The notes under the pieces are model-generated. The model made no database searches. It had not been told where the DNA came from and worked only from the letters and a program-made list of their open reading frames with translations. Positions 24,499 to 34,059 of a stretch of DNA of 64,000 nucleotides are shown piece by piece (position 1 is the stretch's first letter; every line of letters begins with the position of its first letter). The stretch is from Seonamhaeicola maritimus (GTDB taxonomy: Bacteria; Bacteroidota; Bacteroidia; Flavobacteriales; Flavobacteriaceae), in NCBI RefSeq assembly GCF_008056315.1, contig NZ_VRKQ01000010.1, forward strand, positions 806,001-870,000, written 5' to 3'. Both the position numbers and the translations under genes were made by a program.

Positions 24499-27138
24499 AT
24501 GAAAAGAGCTTTACTTCACTTTTTATCAATTGTATTTTTAATATCATTTCCCGCTATTTCACAAACCAATGTAGATGTTAACTTTAATGTAAAACATACG
24601 GTTGGAGAGGTAGATACCTTTCAAAGGGAAAAATTCATTACAATTCACGCCAACCAAACTGAAAATGAATGGGAAGGTGATAATTTTACCGCAGATTTAA
24701 GAGATCATTTTTTAAATGGCTATGATGTTTATTTGGGTAGAGACACTGGTGGTATCACTTGGAATCTAAACTTTATGCCTGAAGACCCTACTAGACCAGG
24801 TTTTGCAGATCCTGCTCAAATAGCATCTAAGGGATTGAACTCCAGAAATAATTACGCTTCAAAAACACATCTACATGCATATGAAGCCAGAAAATTGAAT
24901 CATGTAATAGCTGCCCAGTTACATCCATTTTGGACTGGAGAAAGCCAAAGAGCAACCAGTAATACAGGGTGGAAATTAGCAAGCCCTACAGCTACGGGTG
25001 AATATATGGGGCGTTACTTTAATGAATTTCATGGAGGCAATGGACAACCTGAACCAGATTGGGTTGAGGTTATTAATGAACCTGCCTATGAAGCTTTAGG
25101 AGGAAAGAGTAATTATACTAATTCCCTGCAAGAAATTGCAGATTTTCATGTAGAGGTTGCAGATGCCATTCGAGCCCAAAATCCTAATTTAAAAATAGGA
25201 GGTTATACAGCTGCTTTTCCTGATTTTGAAACCGGTGATTTTCAAAGATGGCTAAATAGGGATAAGCTTTTTGTTGATGTGGCTGGTGAGAAAATGGATT
25301 TTTGGTCATGGCATTTATATGATTTTCCTGTTTTTGGAGGTAAGATGGACTTGCGTTCAGGAAGTAATTTAGAAGCAACATTTGATATGCACGATCATTA
25401 TAGTATGCTAAAGTTAGGTAAAACCAAACAATATGTCATTTCGGAATACGGAGCTCAAACTCATGATTTGAGAAATGATGCTTGGAGTGCTTATAGAGAT
25501 TGGTTATTTATTAAAGCACAAAACTCTATGATGATGTCTTTCATGGAAAGACCAGATGCCATAGCCATAGCTATACCTTTTACAATTGTTAAAGCAGAAT
25601 GGGGTTTTAACAACACTCATAATGTGCCTTATGGAGCCCGTTTAATGCGAAAATCTAACGAACCTGCGAGTTATACAGGTCAATGGGTATACACAGATCG
25701 TGTTAAGTTTTATGAATTGTGGCAAAATGTAAAAGGAACCAGAGTTGATACCAAATCGGATAATTTGGATATTCAGGTTGATAGTTATGTTGATGGCGAT
25801 AAAGCTTTCATAATTCTTAATAATTTATTATTTACTGATGAAGAGATTAATCTCTCAATGTTTGAGTTAGGTGAAAAAACCATTTCTTCAATACAGAAAA
25901 AGCATTTATATCTTAGCGGAGATGCTCCTGTTTTTATAGATGAATCAATACCAGTAAATACTTCCTCTGTTACTTTGAGTGCAGAAAGCACAATGATTTT
26001 AGAAATTGCTTTTGATGAGTCAATAACCATAGATGAAACAAATGAAGAAGTTAAATATTATGCTACCGAATATTTAAAACCTATCTCAGCAAATCAACCT
26101 ATAACCTTTCAAGTAAATGATGTAGTAAAAAACACTTATGGTGAAACAATACTAAGAGTTGGTATTGGAAGAGATCACGGAAAAGATTTAAAACCTATTA
26201 TAAAAGTAAATAGCTCTGAGATAAATGTACCAGATAATTGGAGAGGTTATAATCAAGCAGATAAAGGAAGATTTTTTGGAACATTGGAGATTCCTATTCC
26301 TTTCGGTTTGTTAAATAATGACAATACAATCACCGTTGAATTTCCAGATTCTGGTGGTCATGTAAGTAGTATAATTTTACAGGTGTTCAATTTCAGTAGC
26401 AATATTAGAGAAATTAACCCATCTCAAATGCCATCAAGCAATTACAGAATTAAGGGAACTAGTGCCACTTGTATTGGTGAAAATAATGGCGCTATTAATA
26501 TTGTGACATCATTTAATCAAAATTATAAAGCTACTGTATCTGGTCCTGATGGTTATAATGAAATTTTTGATTTTACTAATACCTTAGACACTCAAGGTTT
26601 AAATCCTGGCACCTATAATATAGTTATTACAGTTCCGGCTTATCCAGAATATGATATTGAATTTGTGGTTGAAATTGGAGAACCAGAACCACTTGATGTT
26701 ACCTCTAAAATAAGTGATTCAAAAAATGCCTTGACTCTGAACCTGGGAGGAAGCGAGAATTATTACATTGACCTTAACGGAAGAGAAATTCAAACTAGTT
26801 CCAAGACAATCACCTTAGACTTGATAGATGGCGCTAACAAATTAAAGGTTAGAACAGATAAAGATTGCCAAGGTATTTATGAAGAAATCTTCTTTATCGA
26901 TAAGTCATTCTTTTTGTTTCCAAACCCTGTTAAGGAAGAATTAACAGTTGTAGTCTCTGATGAATTAATGAATTCAAAAGCACAAATTTACAATGTACTA
27001 GGAACTCTTGTTAAAGAATTATCTATTTATAAGTCTCAAAATAGAATATCAGTAAACAATCTTAAACAAGGCATATATATAATCACTTTTGAAAAAGATA
27101 AAAACAATGTGGGGTTCTCGAAATTCGTTGTTTATTAA
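24499..27138 (+). CDS. GH86 beta-agarase/beta-porphyranase with T9SS sorting domain
   Basis: 879 residues with a Sec signal peptide (about 1-22). The barrel (about 30-440) opens with KFITIHANQTENEW. It has a likely acid/base E194 in VINEPAYEA and nucleophile E316 in VISEYGAQ, as in GH86. Beta-sandwich regions follow, then an SprB-like segment (about 650-735: SATCIGENNGAINI, GLNPGTYNIVIT). The last 75 residues or so are a type A T9SS sorting domain starting at FPNPVKEELTV, which implies export across the outer membrane. GH86 includes both agarases and porphyranases; the P450 neighbour favours methylated porphyran or agar. A 204-nt gap with no clear promoter match precedes it. Confidence 0.87.
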   Translation: MKRALLHFLSIVFLISFPAISQTNVDVNFNVKHTVGEVDTFQREKFITIHANQTENEWEGDNFTADLRDHFLNGYDVYLGRDTGGITWNLNFMPEDPTRPGFADPAQIASKGLNSRNNYASKTHLHAYEARKLNHVIAAQLHPFWTGESQRATSNTGWKLASPTATGEYMGRYFNEFHGGNGQPEPDWVEVINEPAYEALGGKSNYTNSLQEIADFHVEVADAIRAQNPNLKIGGYTAAFPDFETGDFQRWLNRDKLFVDVAGEKMDFWSWHLYDFPVFGGKMDLRSGSNLEATFDMHDHYSMLKLGKTKQYVISEYGAQTHDLRNDAWSAYRDWLFIKAQNSMMMSFMERPDAIAIAIPFTIVKAEWGFNNTHNVPYGARLMRKSNEPASYTGQWVYTDRVKFYELWQNVKGTRVDTKSDNLDIQVDSYVDGDKAFIILNNLLFTDEEINLSMFELGEKTISSIQKKHLYLSGDAPVFIDESIPVNTSSVTLSAESTMILEIAFDESITIDETNEEVKYYATEYLKPISANQPITFQVNDVVKNTYGETILRVGIGRDHGKDLKPIIKVNSSEINVPDNWRGYNQADKGRFFGTLEIPIPFGLLNNDNTITVEFPDSGGHVSSIILQVFNFSSNIREINPSQMPSSNYRIKGTSATCIGENNGAINIVTSFNQNYKATVSGPDGYNEIFDFTNTLDTQGLNPGTYNIVITVPAYPEYDIEFVVEIGEPEPLDVTSKISDSKNALTLNLGGSENYYIDLNGREIQTSSKTITLDLIDGANKLKVRTDKDCQGIYEEIFFIDKSFFLFPNPVKEELTVVVSDELMNSKAQIYNVLGTLVKELSIYKSQNRISVNNLKQGIYIITFEKDKNNVGFSKFVVY

Positions 27139-27195
27139 TAATCATAAACTAGACATATCTGTAAAAAGCACTAGTTAATTGACTTTACACAAAAG

Positions 27196-27262
27196 CACAA
27201 ATAACTTTTATTTGTGTACAGTGAAAACCCATATAAACACGATATTTATATGGGTTTTTTAA
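27196..27262 (+). terminator. Double hairpin terminator after the GH86 gene
   Basis: A first stem CACAAATAA/TTATTTGTG (27196-27216) is followed by a strong 14-bp stem AAAACCCATATAAA with TTTATATGGGTTTT (27224-27258) and a T run. It separates GH86 from the regulator gene downstream, so these are distinct transcripts. Confidence 0.85.
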
Positions 27263-27384
27263 TAGTTAAAGCATAAGTTTGTTAGTTATAAATCACCCCT
27301 TATTGACTTTACATATTCTTCTATTCATCAAAAATTACCTTATATTAGCCTTCACCACTAAACTAAACGCAATATTTAACAGCT

Positions 27385-29022
27385 ATGAATGCCATACTCA
27401 AAACAATTGTATCTGTATTATTGGTAAGCATTACTCCTATTGTCTATGCCTCAACCACTTTTATTCAAAATGATTCTATTAGACAAAAAGCAAAATATTT
27501 AAGTAATAAGGCTAATGAAATAAGGCATAAATACCCCGACAGCTCCTTAGTATTATTTCAAAAAAGTTATGAAGAATTATTAAAATCCGGAGATACTATT
27601 GAAGCAGTCAAAGCTTTAATGTCAAAGGCAGATATTTTTGAAAATAATGCCAATTATTCAAAATCATACGATGCCTACTGGAATGCTTTAATGTTAACCG
27701 ACAACCTTGATAATAAAACCATTAAGTCATTGATTTATCATAGACTTGGCAGGGTTTATAGTTATTACAAAAGGGAAGATGAAGCATTAAAATATTTGAA
27801 CAAAGCATTAGAGATTCAAAAAGAACTAGTAAAAAAAGAGGTTGTTAACAAAAGTTTCCTTGTTCCGTATTATTATTTTATCACCTCTACTAATAGGGAA
27901 TTAGGAAATGTAGAGATAGCAAAAAAATATCTAGATAGTTGCTACATGTTTTTGCCTAAAGATGATACAGGGTTTAATAGGGAATCTATTGATTTCGAGA
28001 AAGTATTTGTTCTTTCCGAAATGCAGCAGCCTGAGAAGGCTTTAGAAGTTGCCCATCAAATTTTGCCACACTTTGAGAAGAACAATAGACCATATTTAGT
28101 ACTTATTTACAAACAAATTGGAGACATTCATTTGAAAATGGATAACCTTAATGAAGGTGAATTATACTACAATAAAGCCCTTGAAATTTCTAAAGAATAT
28201 AATTCGCATATAGATTTTACGCCCTTGGTTTATGAGAAATTAACAGAATTATTTTTGAAAAAAAACAACTACCCAAAAGCTTTTGAAAATTTAAAGATAG
28301 CTAAAGAATTAGATCGAAAGTTTTTTGACAGCAGAAGTTCTAACAATCAATCCTTATTAGAAATTAAGGACTCTTACAGATTAGAAAAGCAAAGACAGGA
28401 GCAACAAATTCAGAAGCAATATTTGAAACAACTGGAGCAAGAAGAAAAAATTGGAAATCTGCAAAGAATTATTTTATTAGTATCTGTAATTTTTATTGCT
28501 ATTATTGCCTTTGTTTATGTGAAGCATTTAAGAGCTAAACATAAAGCTGAAAAAGTACTTATCAGGAAAAATCAAGAGCTTGAAAATAAAAAAACTCAGG
28601 AACTATTAGAGTTAAAAAATAAAGAATTAGCAGCATCTGCCTTACAGCTAATTGAAAAAGATGAATTTCTTAGAACTCTTAAAGATAAAGTAAGAGGTAA
28701 AGACGAAAAAATTAAAGTTCATGAGGTAAATAAAGTGCTTCGTTCTATTTCTGTTAGCAACAATCAGAATTGGGAAGAATTCAAATTGCGTTTTGTAGAT
28801 GTTAATAAAGATTTCTATAATAAAGTCTTTGAAAAATACCCCAACCTTAGTCAGGGAGATCAAAAAATATGTGCTCTAATAAAACTTAATTTTTCAAGCA
28901 AAGAAATGGCACGATTACTAGGCATTTCTGTAGAATCTGTTCATACTTCTAGACATAGAATTAGAAAAAAGATGAACCTTCCTAGAAGCGTAAATCTAGA
29001 AGATTTTATCAACTCATTATAA
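27385..29022 (+). CDS. Membrane-anchored TPR regulator with cytoplasmic LuxR-type HTH
   Basis: 545 residues. A signal peptide (about 1-22) leads into a periplasmic TPR array (about 30-320). Coiled coil (325-358), one membrane helix (361-379) and a second coiled coil (381-445) follow. The C-terminal HTH (486-535) has YPNLSQGDQKICALIKLNFS and ARLLGISVESVHTSRHRIRKK. The layout places the sensor outside and the DNA-binding domain inside, like a one-component transmembrane regulator. No histidine kinase or receiver domain is present. It lies between GH86 and the MFS/GH50 genes, so it probably controls the locus; ligand and targets are unknown. Confidence 0.85.
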   Translation: MNAILKTIVSVLLVSITPIVYASTTFIQNDSIRQKAKYLSNKANEIRHKYPDSSLVLFQKSYEELLKSGDTIEAVKALMSKADIFENNANYSKSYDAYWNALMLTDNLDNKTIKSLIYHRLGRVYSYYKREDEALKYLNKALEIQKELVKKEVVNKSFLVPYYYFITSTNRELGNVEIAKKYLDSCYMFLPKDDTGFNRESIDFEKVFVLSEMQQPEKALEVAHQILPHFEKNNRPYLVLIYKQIGDIHLKMDNLNEGELYYNKALEISKEYNSHIDFTPLVYEKLTELFLKKNNYPKAFENLKIAKELDRKFFDSRSSNNQSLLEIKDSYRLEKQRQEQQIQKQYLKQLEQEEKIGNLQRIILLVSVIFIAIIAFVYVKHLRAKHKAEKVLIRKNQELENKKTQELLELKNKELAASALQLIEKDEFLRTLKDKVRGKDEKIKVHEVNKVLRSISVSNNQNWEEFKLRFVDVNKDFYNKVFEKYPNLSQGDQKICALIKLNFSSKEMARLLGISVESVHTSRHRIRKKMNLPRSVNLEDFINSL

Positions 29023-29118
29023 TAGATAAATACTCTAGGACAACCTGTTATACATTGTAAAAAATGACTGTATAGTTTTTGTCTAGTTAATGCATGGGTA
29101 ATCCCTATTTCTTTACGC

Positions 29119-29126
29119 TAAATTTG
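29119..29126 (+). promoter_or_regulatory. Candidate -7 element of the MFS-GH50-lipoprotein operon
   Basis: TAAATTTG, an exact TAnnTTTG match, ends 34 nt before the MFS start. No -33 TTTG at the expected spacing, which would fit dependence on an activator. Confidence 0.38.
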
Positions 29127-29160
29127 AGGAGCCATGCTTTTTAGCAAAAACAACTAAACA

Positions 29161-30720
29161 ATGTCAAGTAAACAATTATTCACTATCCGTATTGCAGCTA
29201 TTGTGGCCTTGGGTGGATTCCTTCTCGGGTTTGATGCATCTGTGATTTCTGGAGTAGTAAAATTTATTGAACCAGAATTCCAATTAACTAAAATACAATT
29301 AGGCTGGGCAGTAAGTTCTATAACTTTAACTGCTGCTTTTGGTATGATAATAGCCGGCCCTATGAGTGACATATATGGTAGGAGAAAATTATTAAAATAT
29401 GCCTCCATACTGTTCACTATATCCGCCATAGGATCTGCTTTGTCTGGAACTTTCTTTTGGTTGATTATTTTTAGAATGATAGGCGGTTTAGCGGTTGGTG
29501 CGGCTTTAATTATTGCTCCCATGTATATTGCTGAAGTTGCCCCTCCAGAAAAGCGTGGGCAACTAGTTTCTTTTAATCAGCTAAATATTGTTATCGGTAT
29601 TTCAATAGCATTCTTTACAAATTATTTAATCCTTAAATGGGGAAGTTCGGGTGCAACTTGGGCAGAAAATATTGGTATGGACAAATGGAATTGGCGCTGG
29701 ATGCTCGGTTTAGAGGCGCTTCCTGCTATATTATATTATTTGGGTTTATTAATTGTTCCCCGAAGCCCACGTTGGTTGATGACAAAAGGCAAGAAAGAAG
29801 AAGCCATTAAGGTTATGAAAAAAATAGTTTCTGATGAGGAGGCAGAAATTCAAATTAAAGATGTTGCCCAGAGTATTTCTGAAGATCAGAATAAAGAAAA
29901 ATCTAAACTAGGAGACCTTTTTAAAAAATCAATGAAAAAGGTTATTATAATAGGGCTTATTGTAGGGATCTTTCAGCAAATTGTTGGAATAAACGCTGTA
30001 TTATTCTATGCGCCAATGATTTTTGAACAAACTGGTATTGGTACAGATGCCTCATTTGTTCAAGCAGCTTTAGTTGGACTGACAAATCTTGGATTTACTA
30101 TTGTTGCTATGTTAACCATTGATAAATTTGGGAGAAAACCATTGCTTATAATTGGTATGATTGGAATAGCTATTTGCCTGTTCTTATTAAGTTACGGTTT
30201 TAATGAAGCTACTTATGCTTTAAGCCAAGAAGCATTAGCAAACCTCCCTTCAGAAATAAACAGAGACCAAATAGCATCACTGGTAGGAAAAGTATTTGAG
30301 ACCGATTTGGATTTTAAGGCAGCCATAGTCGCTGCTTTGGGAGAAGAATCGGCTGCAATACATGAAGCTACTTTAGTAACAGCTTCAGCTAAAATGAACA
30401 CGTTGCTAATTCTTGTAGGCATCATAGGTTTTGTAGGCGCATATGCCATGTCTATTGGCCCCGTAATGTGGGTTCTTTTTTCTGAGCTTTTTCCTAATAG
30501 AATTAGAGGAATTGCAATTTCGTTTGTTGGATTAATAAACTTAGGAATTGCTTTTTTAGTTCAACTGTTATTTCCATGGGAGTTATCCATATTCGGTAAT
30601 GCAAAGACCTTTTTAATCTTTGGAATATTTGCTGTTTTAGGCTTTATAATTATGTGGTTTAAAGTACCTGAAACCAAAGGTAAATCTCTTGAAGAACTGG
30701 AAGAACTTTTAGTAAAGTAA
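29161..30720 (+). CDS. Sugar porter family MFS transporter
   Basis: 519 residues with 12 predicted membrane helices. Sugar-porter signatures are present: GFLLGFDASVISGVV in helix 1, DIYGRRK in loop 2-3, a VPRSPRWL variant of PESPRWL, QQIVGINAVLFYAP in helix 7, and the C-terminal PETKGKSLEELE. Between helices 9 and 10 there is a hydrophilic insert of about 65 residues (around 345-410), longer than in E. coli XylE/GalP. It most likely imports a hexose such as galactose or its 6-O-methyl ether by proton symport. It is the only transporter in the locus; no SusC/SusD pair is seen. Confidence 0.88.
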   Translation: MSSKQLFTIRIAAIVALGGFLLGFDASVISGVVKFIEPEFQLTKIQLGWAVSSITLTAAFGMIIAGPMSDIYGRRKLLKYASILFTISAIGSALSGTFFWLIIFRMIGGLAVGAALIIAPMYIAEVAPPEKRGQLVSFNQLNIVIGISIAFFTNYLILKWGSSGATWAENIGMDKWNWRWMLGLEALPAILYYLGLLIVPRSPRWLMTKGKKEEAIKVMKKIVSDEEAEIQIKDVAQSISEDQNKEKSKLGDLFKKSMKKVIIIGLIVGIFQQIVGINAVLFYAPMIFEQTGIGTDASFVQAALVGLTNLGFTIVAMLTIDKFGRKPLLIIGMIGIAICLFLLSYGFNEATYALSQEALANLPSEINRDQIASLVGKVFETDLDFKAAIVAALGEESAAIHEATLVTASAKMNTLLILVGIIGFVGAYAMSIGPVMWVLFSELFPNRIRGIAISFVGLINLGIAFLVQLLFPWELSIFGNAKTFLIFGIFAVLGFIIMWFKVPETKGKSLEELEELLVK

Positions 30721-30757
30721 TTGTTAAAATCAGTTATAATAATATTTCCGGAATTAT

Positions 30758-32854
30758 ATGAAAACGCTTAAAAACCTATTCTTCTTAACAATAACCATAA
30801 CACTTTTAATAAGCTGTGAAGAGAAACAACAAAAACATAAATTATTGTTGTTTGACTTTGAAGATGTTACCCAAGCTGAATTTGTAAAACCACAAGATGC
30901 TACTTTTGAATTGGTTGAAAAAGATGGAAATAATTACATAAAAGTAAACAATGGATTTACCATTAGAGAGACAGGAGTAAGATTAGTGAGCCCTAAAAAT
31001 GAGTCATGGGATTTGTCTGGTTATTTTCAAGTAAAAGCAGATGTATCTAATGTTGGAGATGAAGATATTCAAGTAGAATTGTTTGTTGGTAATGATCCTG
31101 ACGGTTTATTACGCTGGTATTGTTCTGACTATATAGATTTAGAACCAGGAGAAAGCAAAACTATTACTGTTGATTTAGCTTGGACTCCTTGGATTCATAA
31201 CCCTCAAATTGAAGTTAACGGACTAAGAGGGATTCCTGGTAAAATAAAAGCAGACCTCACTAAAGTTACTGAGTTTACTTTCTGTTCACGTTACGCTATG
31301 CAACCTAACAATTTTACCGTTGATAATGTAAGGGCTGTTGGGAAGTATGAAGAAAGAAGTTCGGAAGGATTCTTCCCATTTATAGATGAATACGGACAAT
31401 ACATTCATAAAGATTGGGAAGGCAAAATGCATTCAGATGAGGAGCTAAAAACTTATGCACAAAAAGAGTTAGCACATTTAAAGTCATCAAAAGGACCGGA
31501 AAATATTGGAAAGTTTGGCGGTTGGTCTGCTGGTCCTAAACTAAAAGCAACTGGTTTTTTCAGAACAGAAAAAGTAGATAACAAATGGTGGATTGTAGAC
31601 CCTGAAGGCTATTTATTCTGGACAACAGGTTTGAATTGTGTGTCATCAGAATCTGTATTTACTGGTATTAGTCACAGAGAGAATTACTTCAGATTCTTAC
31701 CCGAAAAAGATAGTGTTTTGGGGCAGTATTATGGCAAAGGAAGGCACGCTTCTCATGGGTTTTACAAAGATAAATTACCGTACGATTCTTATAATTTCTA
31801 CCAAAGCAACCTATACAGAAAATATGGCGAAGATTGGTTAACTATGTTTCGGGACATGGCTCATTTACGCATAAAAGATTGGGGTATGAATACTATTGGC
31901 TTTGTTTCAGATTTTGGAGCTACACGCCAACAAAGAACACCTTATGTAGGGTCTATTTGGATTAGAAACACACCAAAAATTCAAGGATCTGAAGGTTTTT
32001 GGGGTAAATTTCATGATGTTTTCGACCCTAAATTTAGAGAAGCAGTAAGAGCATCAGTAGAAAGGCAAAGAGAAGGTGCAGGAGACCCTTTTTGTATTGG
32101 TTATTTTGTTGATAATGAATTGTCTTGGGGTTTATTGGGATCGTTATCTGTTGGAACTCTAAATAGTCCATCTTCACAACCAGCGAAAATAGAATTTGTT
32201 AACGATTTAATATTAAAATATTCAACTATTGAAAATCTAAACAAAGTTTGGAAAACTAATCATGATTCTTGGAATGCCATTCTAGAATCTCAGGAATCTC
32301 CAAATGAAGAATTCGCTAAAGAAGACCTCATTGCGTTTTATGATAAAATAGCTGATACCTACTTTAAAACCATTAATGAAGAGTTGAAACGTGTAGCTCC
32401 AAATCAAAATTATTTAGGTTGTAGATTTGCTTGGGCAAATAATGATGTGGTACTAACCGCAGCTAGCAGATATTTAGATATCATGAGTTTCAATAAATAT
32501 GAATATAGCATTGAAAAAATGTCCTTACCTGAGGGGGTAGACAAGCCAATAATGATTGGAGAATTCCACTTTGGAGCATTAGACAGAGGTAATTTCCATG
32601 TAGGAATTAAAAAGGCCAAAGATCAAGCAGAGCGTGGTCAAATGTATCAAGATTATATACAAGGTGCTTTAAGAAACAAATACATTGTCGGTGCCCACTG
32701 GTTTCAGTACTTAGATGAACCAAATACAGGTAGATTTGATGGCGAAAATTACAACGTTGGTTTTATTGATGTTTGTGATAATCCTTATAAAGAACTTATT
32801 GAAAAAGTTAAAGAAACCACCTATTCTATGTATGAATACAGAAGTAATAATTAA
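30758..32854 (+). CDS. GH50 beta-agarase, lipoprotein
   Basis: 698 residues with a lipoprotein signal (lipobox Cys at residue 20). An N-terminal beta-sandwich (about 27-195, carbohydrate-binding-like) precedes the GH50 barrel. The barrel has GFFRTEKVDNKWWIVDPEGY and DWGMNTIGFVSDFG. The predicted acid/base is E454 (YFVDNELSWG) and the nucleophile is E602 (IMIGEFHFG). GH50 enzymes are mostly exo-acting agarases releasing neoagarobiose. Surface or periplasmic anchoring is expected from the lipobox. It follows the MFS gene by 37 nt and precedes an unknown lipoprotein by 26 nt, forming an operon. Confidence 0.87.
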   Translation: MKTLKNLFFLTITITLLISCEEKQQKHKLLLFDFEDVTQAEFVKPQDATFELVEKDGNNYIKVNNGFTIRETGVRLVSPKNESWDLSGYFQVKADVSNVGDEDIQVELFVGNDPDGLLRWYCSDYIDLEPGESKTITVDLAWTPWIHNPQIEVNGLRGIPGKIKADLTKVTEFTFCSRYAMQPNNFTVDNVRAVGKYEERSSEGFFPFIDEYGQYIHKDWEGKMHSDEELKTYAQKELAHLKSSKGPENIGKFGGWSAGPKLKATGFFRTEKVDNKWWIVDPEGYLFWTTGLNCVSSESVFTGISHRENYFRFLPEKDSVLGQYYGKGRHASHGFYKDKLPYDSYNFYQSNLYRKYGEDWLTMFRDMAHLRIKDWGMNTIGFVSDFGATRQQRTPYVGSIWIRNTPKIQGSEGFWGKFHDVFDPKFREAVRASVERQREGAGDPFCIGYFVDNELSWGLLGSLSVGTLNSPSSQPAKIEFVNDLILKYSTIENLNKVWKTNHDSWNAILESQESPNEEFAKEDLIAFYDKIADTYFKTINEELKRVAPNQNYLGCRFAWANNDVVLTAASRYLDIMSFNKYEYSIEKMSLPEGVDKPIMIGEFHFGALDRGNFHVGIKKAKDQAERGQMYQDYIQGALRNKYIVGAHWFQYLDEPNTGRFDGENYNVGFIDVCDNPYKELIEKVKETTYSMYEYRSNN

Positions 32855-32880
32855 ATTGAAAATTTCTTTAACTTTAACCT

Positions 32881-34059
32881 ATGGACGCTAGACTTTTCAA
32901 ACCATTTATTCTTTTAGTTTTATTAATTTCATATTCGTGTAAATCTGAATTCAAAAAAGGCACATTTGCATATCAGTTAAAGCAATTAAAGCCCATTGAA
33001 GGCATAGAAGTATTGAAGTCTGATGAATCTATGATTGCTGTTTCCGGACCTTATCAAGGCAGAGTTTTCGCAAGTTCTTCCAAAGGTCTAAATGGTAGAA
33101 GTTACGGATATTTCAACGCTGGTTTAATTGAGAATAATAAGCATTCAACCAATATAGCTTATTTGGGAGGTGAAAGTAGAGTTTGGTTTGCACCAGAATT
33201 TGGCAATTACTCCATCTTCTTTGATGCTAATGTAGAACAGATTGACGAAAATATGCGAGCGCCTCATGATTTAAGTAATGTTAAGTTCAAAGAAAAAACA
33301 AGAACAGAACATTCTATTACATATGTTGGTGACATGAATATTAAAAACAATCAGAACTATACATTTTCAATTGGCTTGGAACGGGAAATATCAATTCTGA
33401 ATGGTAACCAAATCGAAAATAGTCTAGGTATTAATTTAGACCAAATTTCTTACGTTGGTTTTAGTGCAGAAACAACTATGACTAATATTGGTAATGAACA
33501 ATGGAATAAAGAAACAGGCTTACTATCACTTTGGGAATTAGGCTGTATGAATACAAGTTCTGATAATAGAGTTATTATTCCGTTAACCAGACAAACGGAC
33601 TCAATTACAGAATATTTCACAAAGACAACTATTGACAGAATGCAAATTAAAGATGGTGTAGTGTTCTATAAGGCAGATGCTCTAGGACTTAATAAAATAG
33701 GGACACCACCACAGTTTACTAAAAATGTTATGGGTAGTTATTCTAAAAAAAATAACTTACTAAATATTGTTACATTTAATTTTGAAAATAATGGAGTTTA
33801 CGTAAACTCATTACCTGAAAACAAGGCTCCGTACGCGGGTGATGTTATTAATATTTTTAATGGAAACGTTGATGTTTCATTAAATCAAAACTGGCCTTTT
33901 TATGAATTTGAGTCTTCATCTTCTGCTAAAGAATTGGCTCCCAAGCAATCTATTTTTCACTCGCAAACCACTTATCATTTTGAAGGAGATTTTGATGTTT
34001 TAAATGAAATCTCTAACAAAGTTTTGGGGGTGAATTTAAATGATATCCCCGAGTTTTAA
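32881..34059 (+). CDS. Uncharacterised lipoprotein of the galactan locus
   Basis: 392 residues with a lipoprotein signal ending LLVLLISYSCKS (Cys20). The body is beta-rich and has no motif of a known glycosidase, lyase or sulfatase. Recognisable stretches are GPYQGRVFASSSKGLNGRS, YLGGESRVWFAPEFG, GLLSLWELGCMN and GDVINIFNG. From memory it resembles DUF6786-type lipoproteins found beside carbohydrate enzymes in Bacteroidota; this was not checked. A galactose-mutarotase-like fold is possible but unproven. It is the last gene of the MFS-GH50 operon, so it probably handles the same sugars. Confidence 0.7.
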   Translation: MDARLFKPFILLVLLISYSCKSEFKKGTFAYQLKQLKPIEGIEVLKSDESMIAVSGPYQGRVFASSSKGLNGRSYGYFNAGLIENNKHSTNIAYLGGESRVWFAPEFGNYSIFFDANVEQIDENMRAPHDLSNVKFKEKTRTEHSITYVGDMNIKNNQNYTFSIGLEREISILNGNQIENSLGINLDQISYVGFSAETTMTNIGNEQWNKETGLLSLWELGCMNTSSDNRVIIPLTRQTDSITEYFTKTTIDRMQIKDGVVFYKADALGLNKIGTPPQFTKNVMGSYSKKNNLLNIVTFNFENNGVYVNSLPENKAPYAGDVINIFNGNVDVSLNQNWPFYEFESSSSAKELAPKQSIFHSQTTYHFEGDFDVLNEISNKVLGVNLNDIPEF

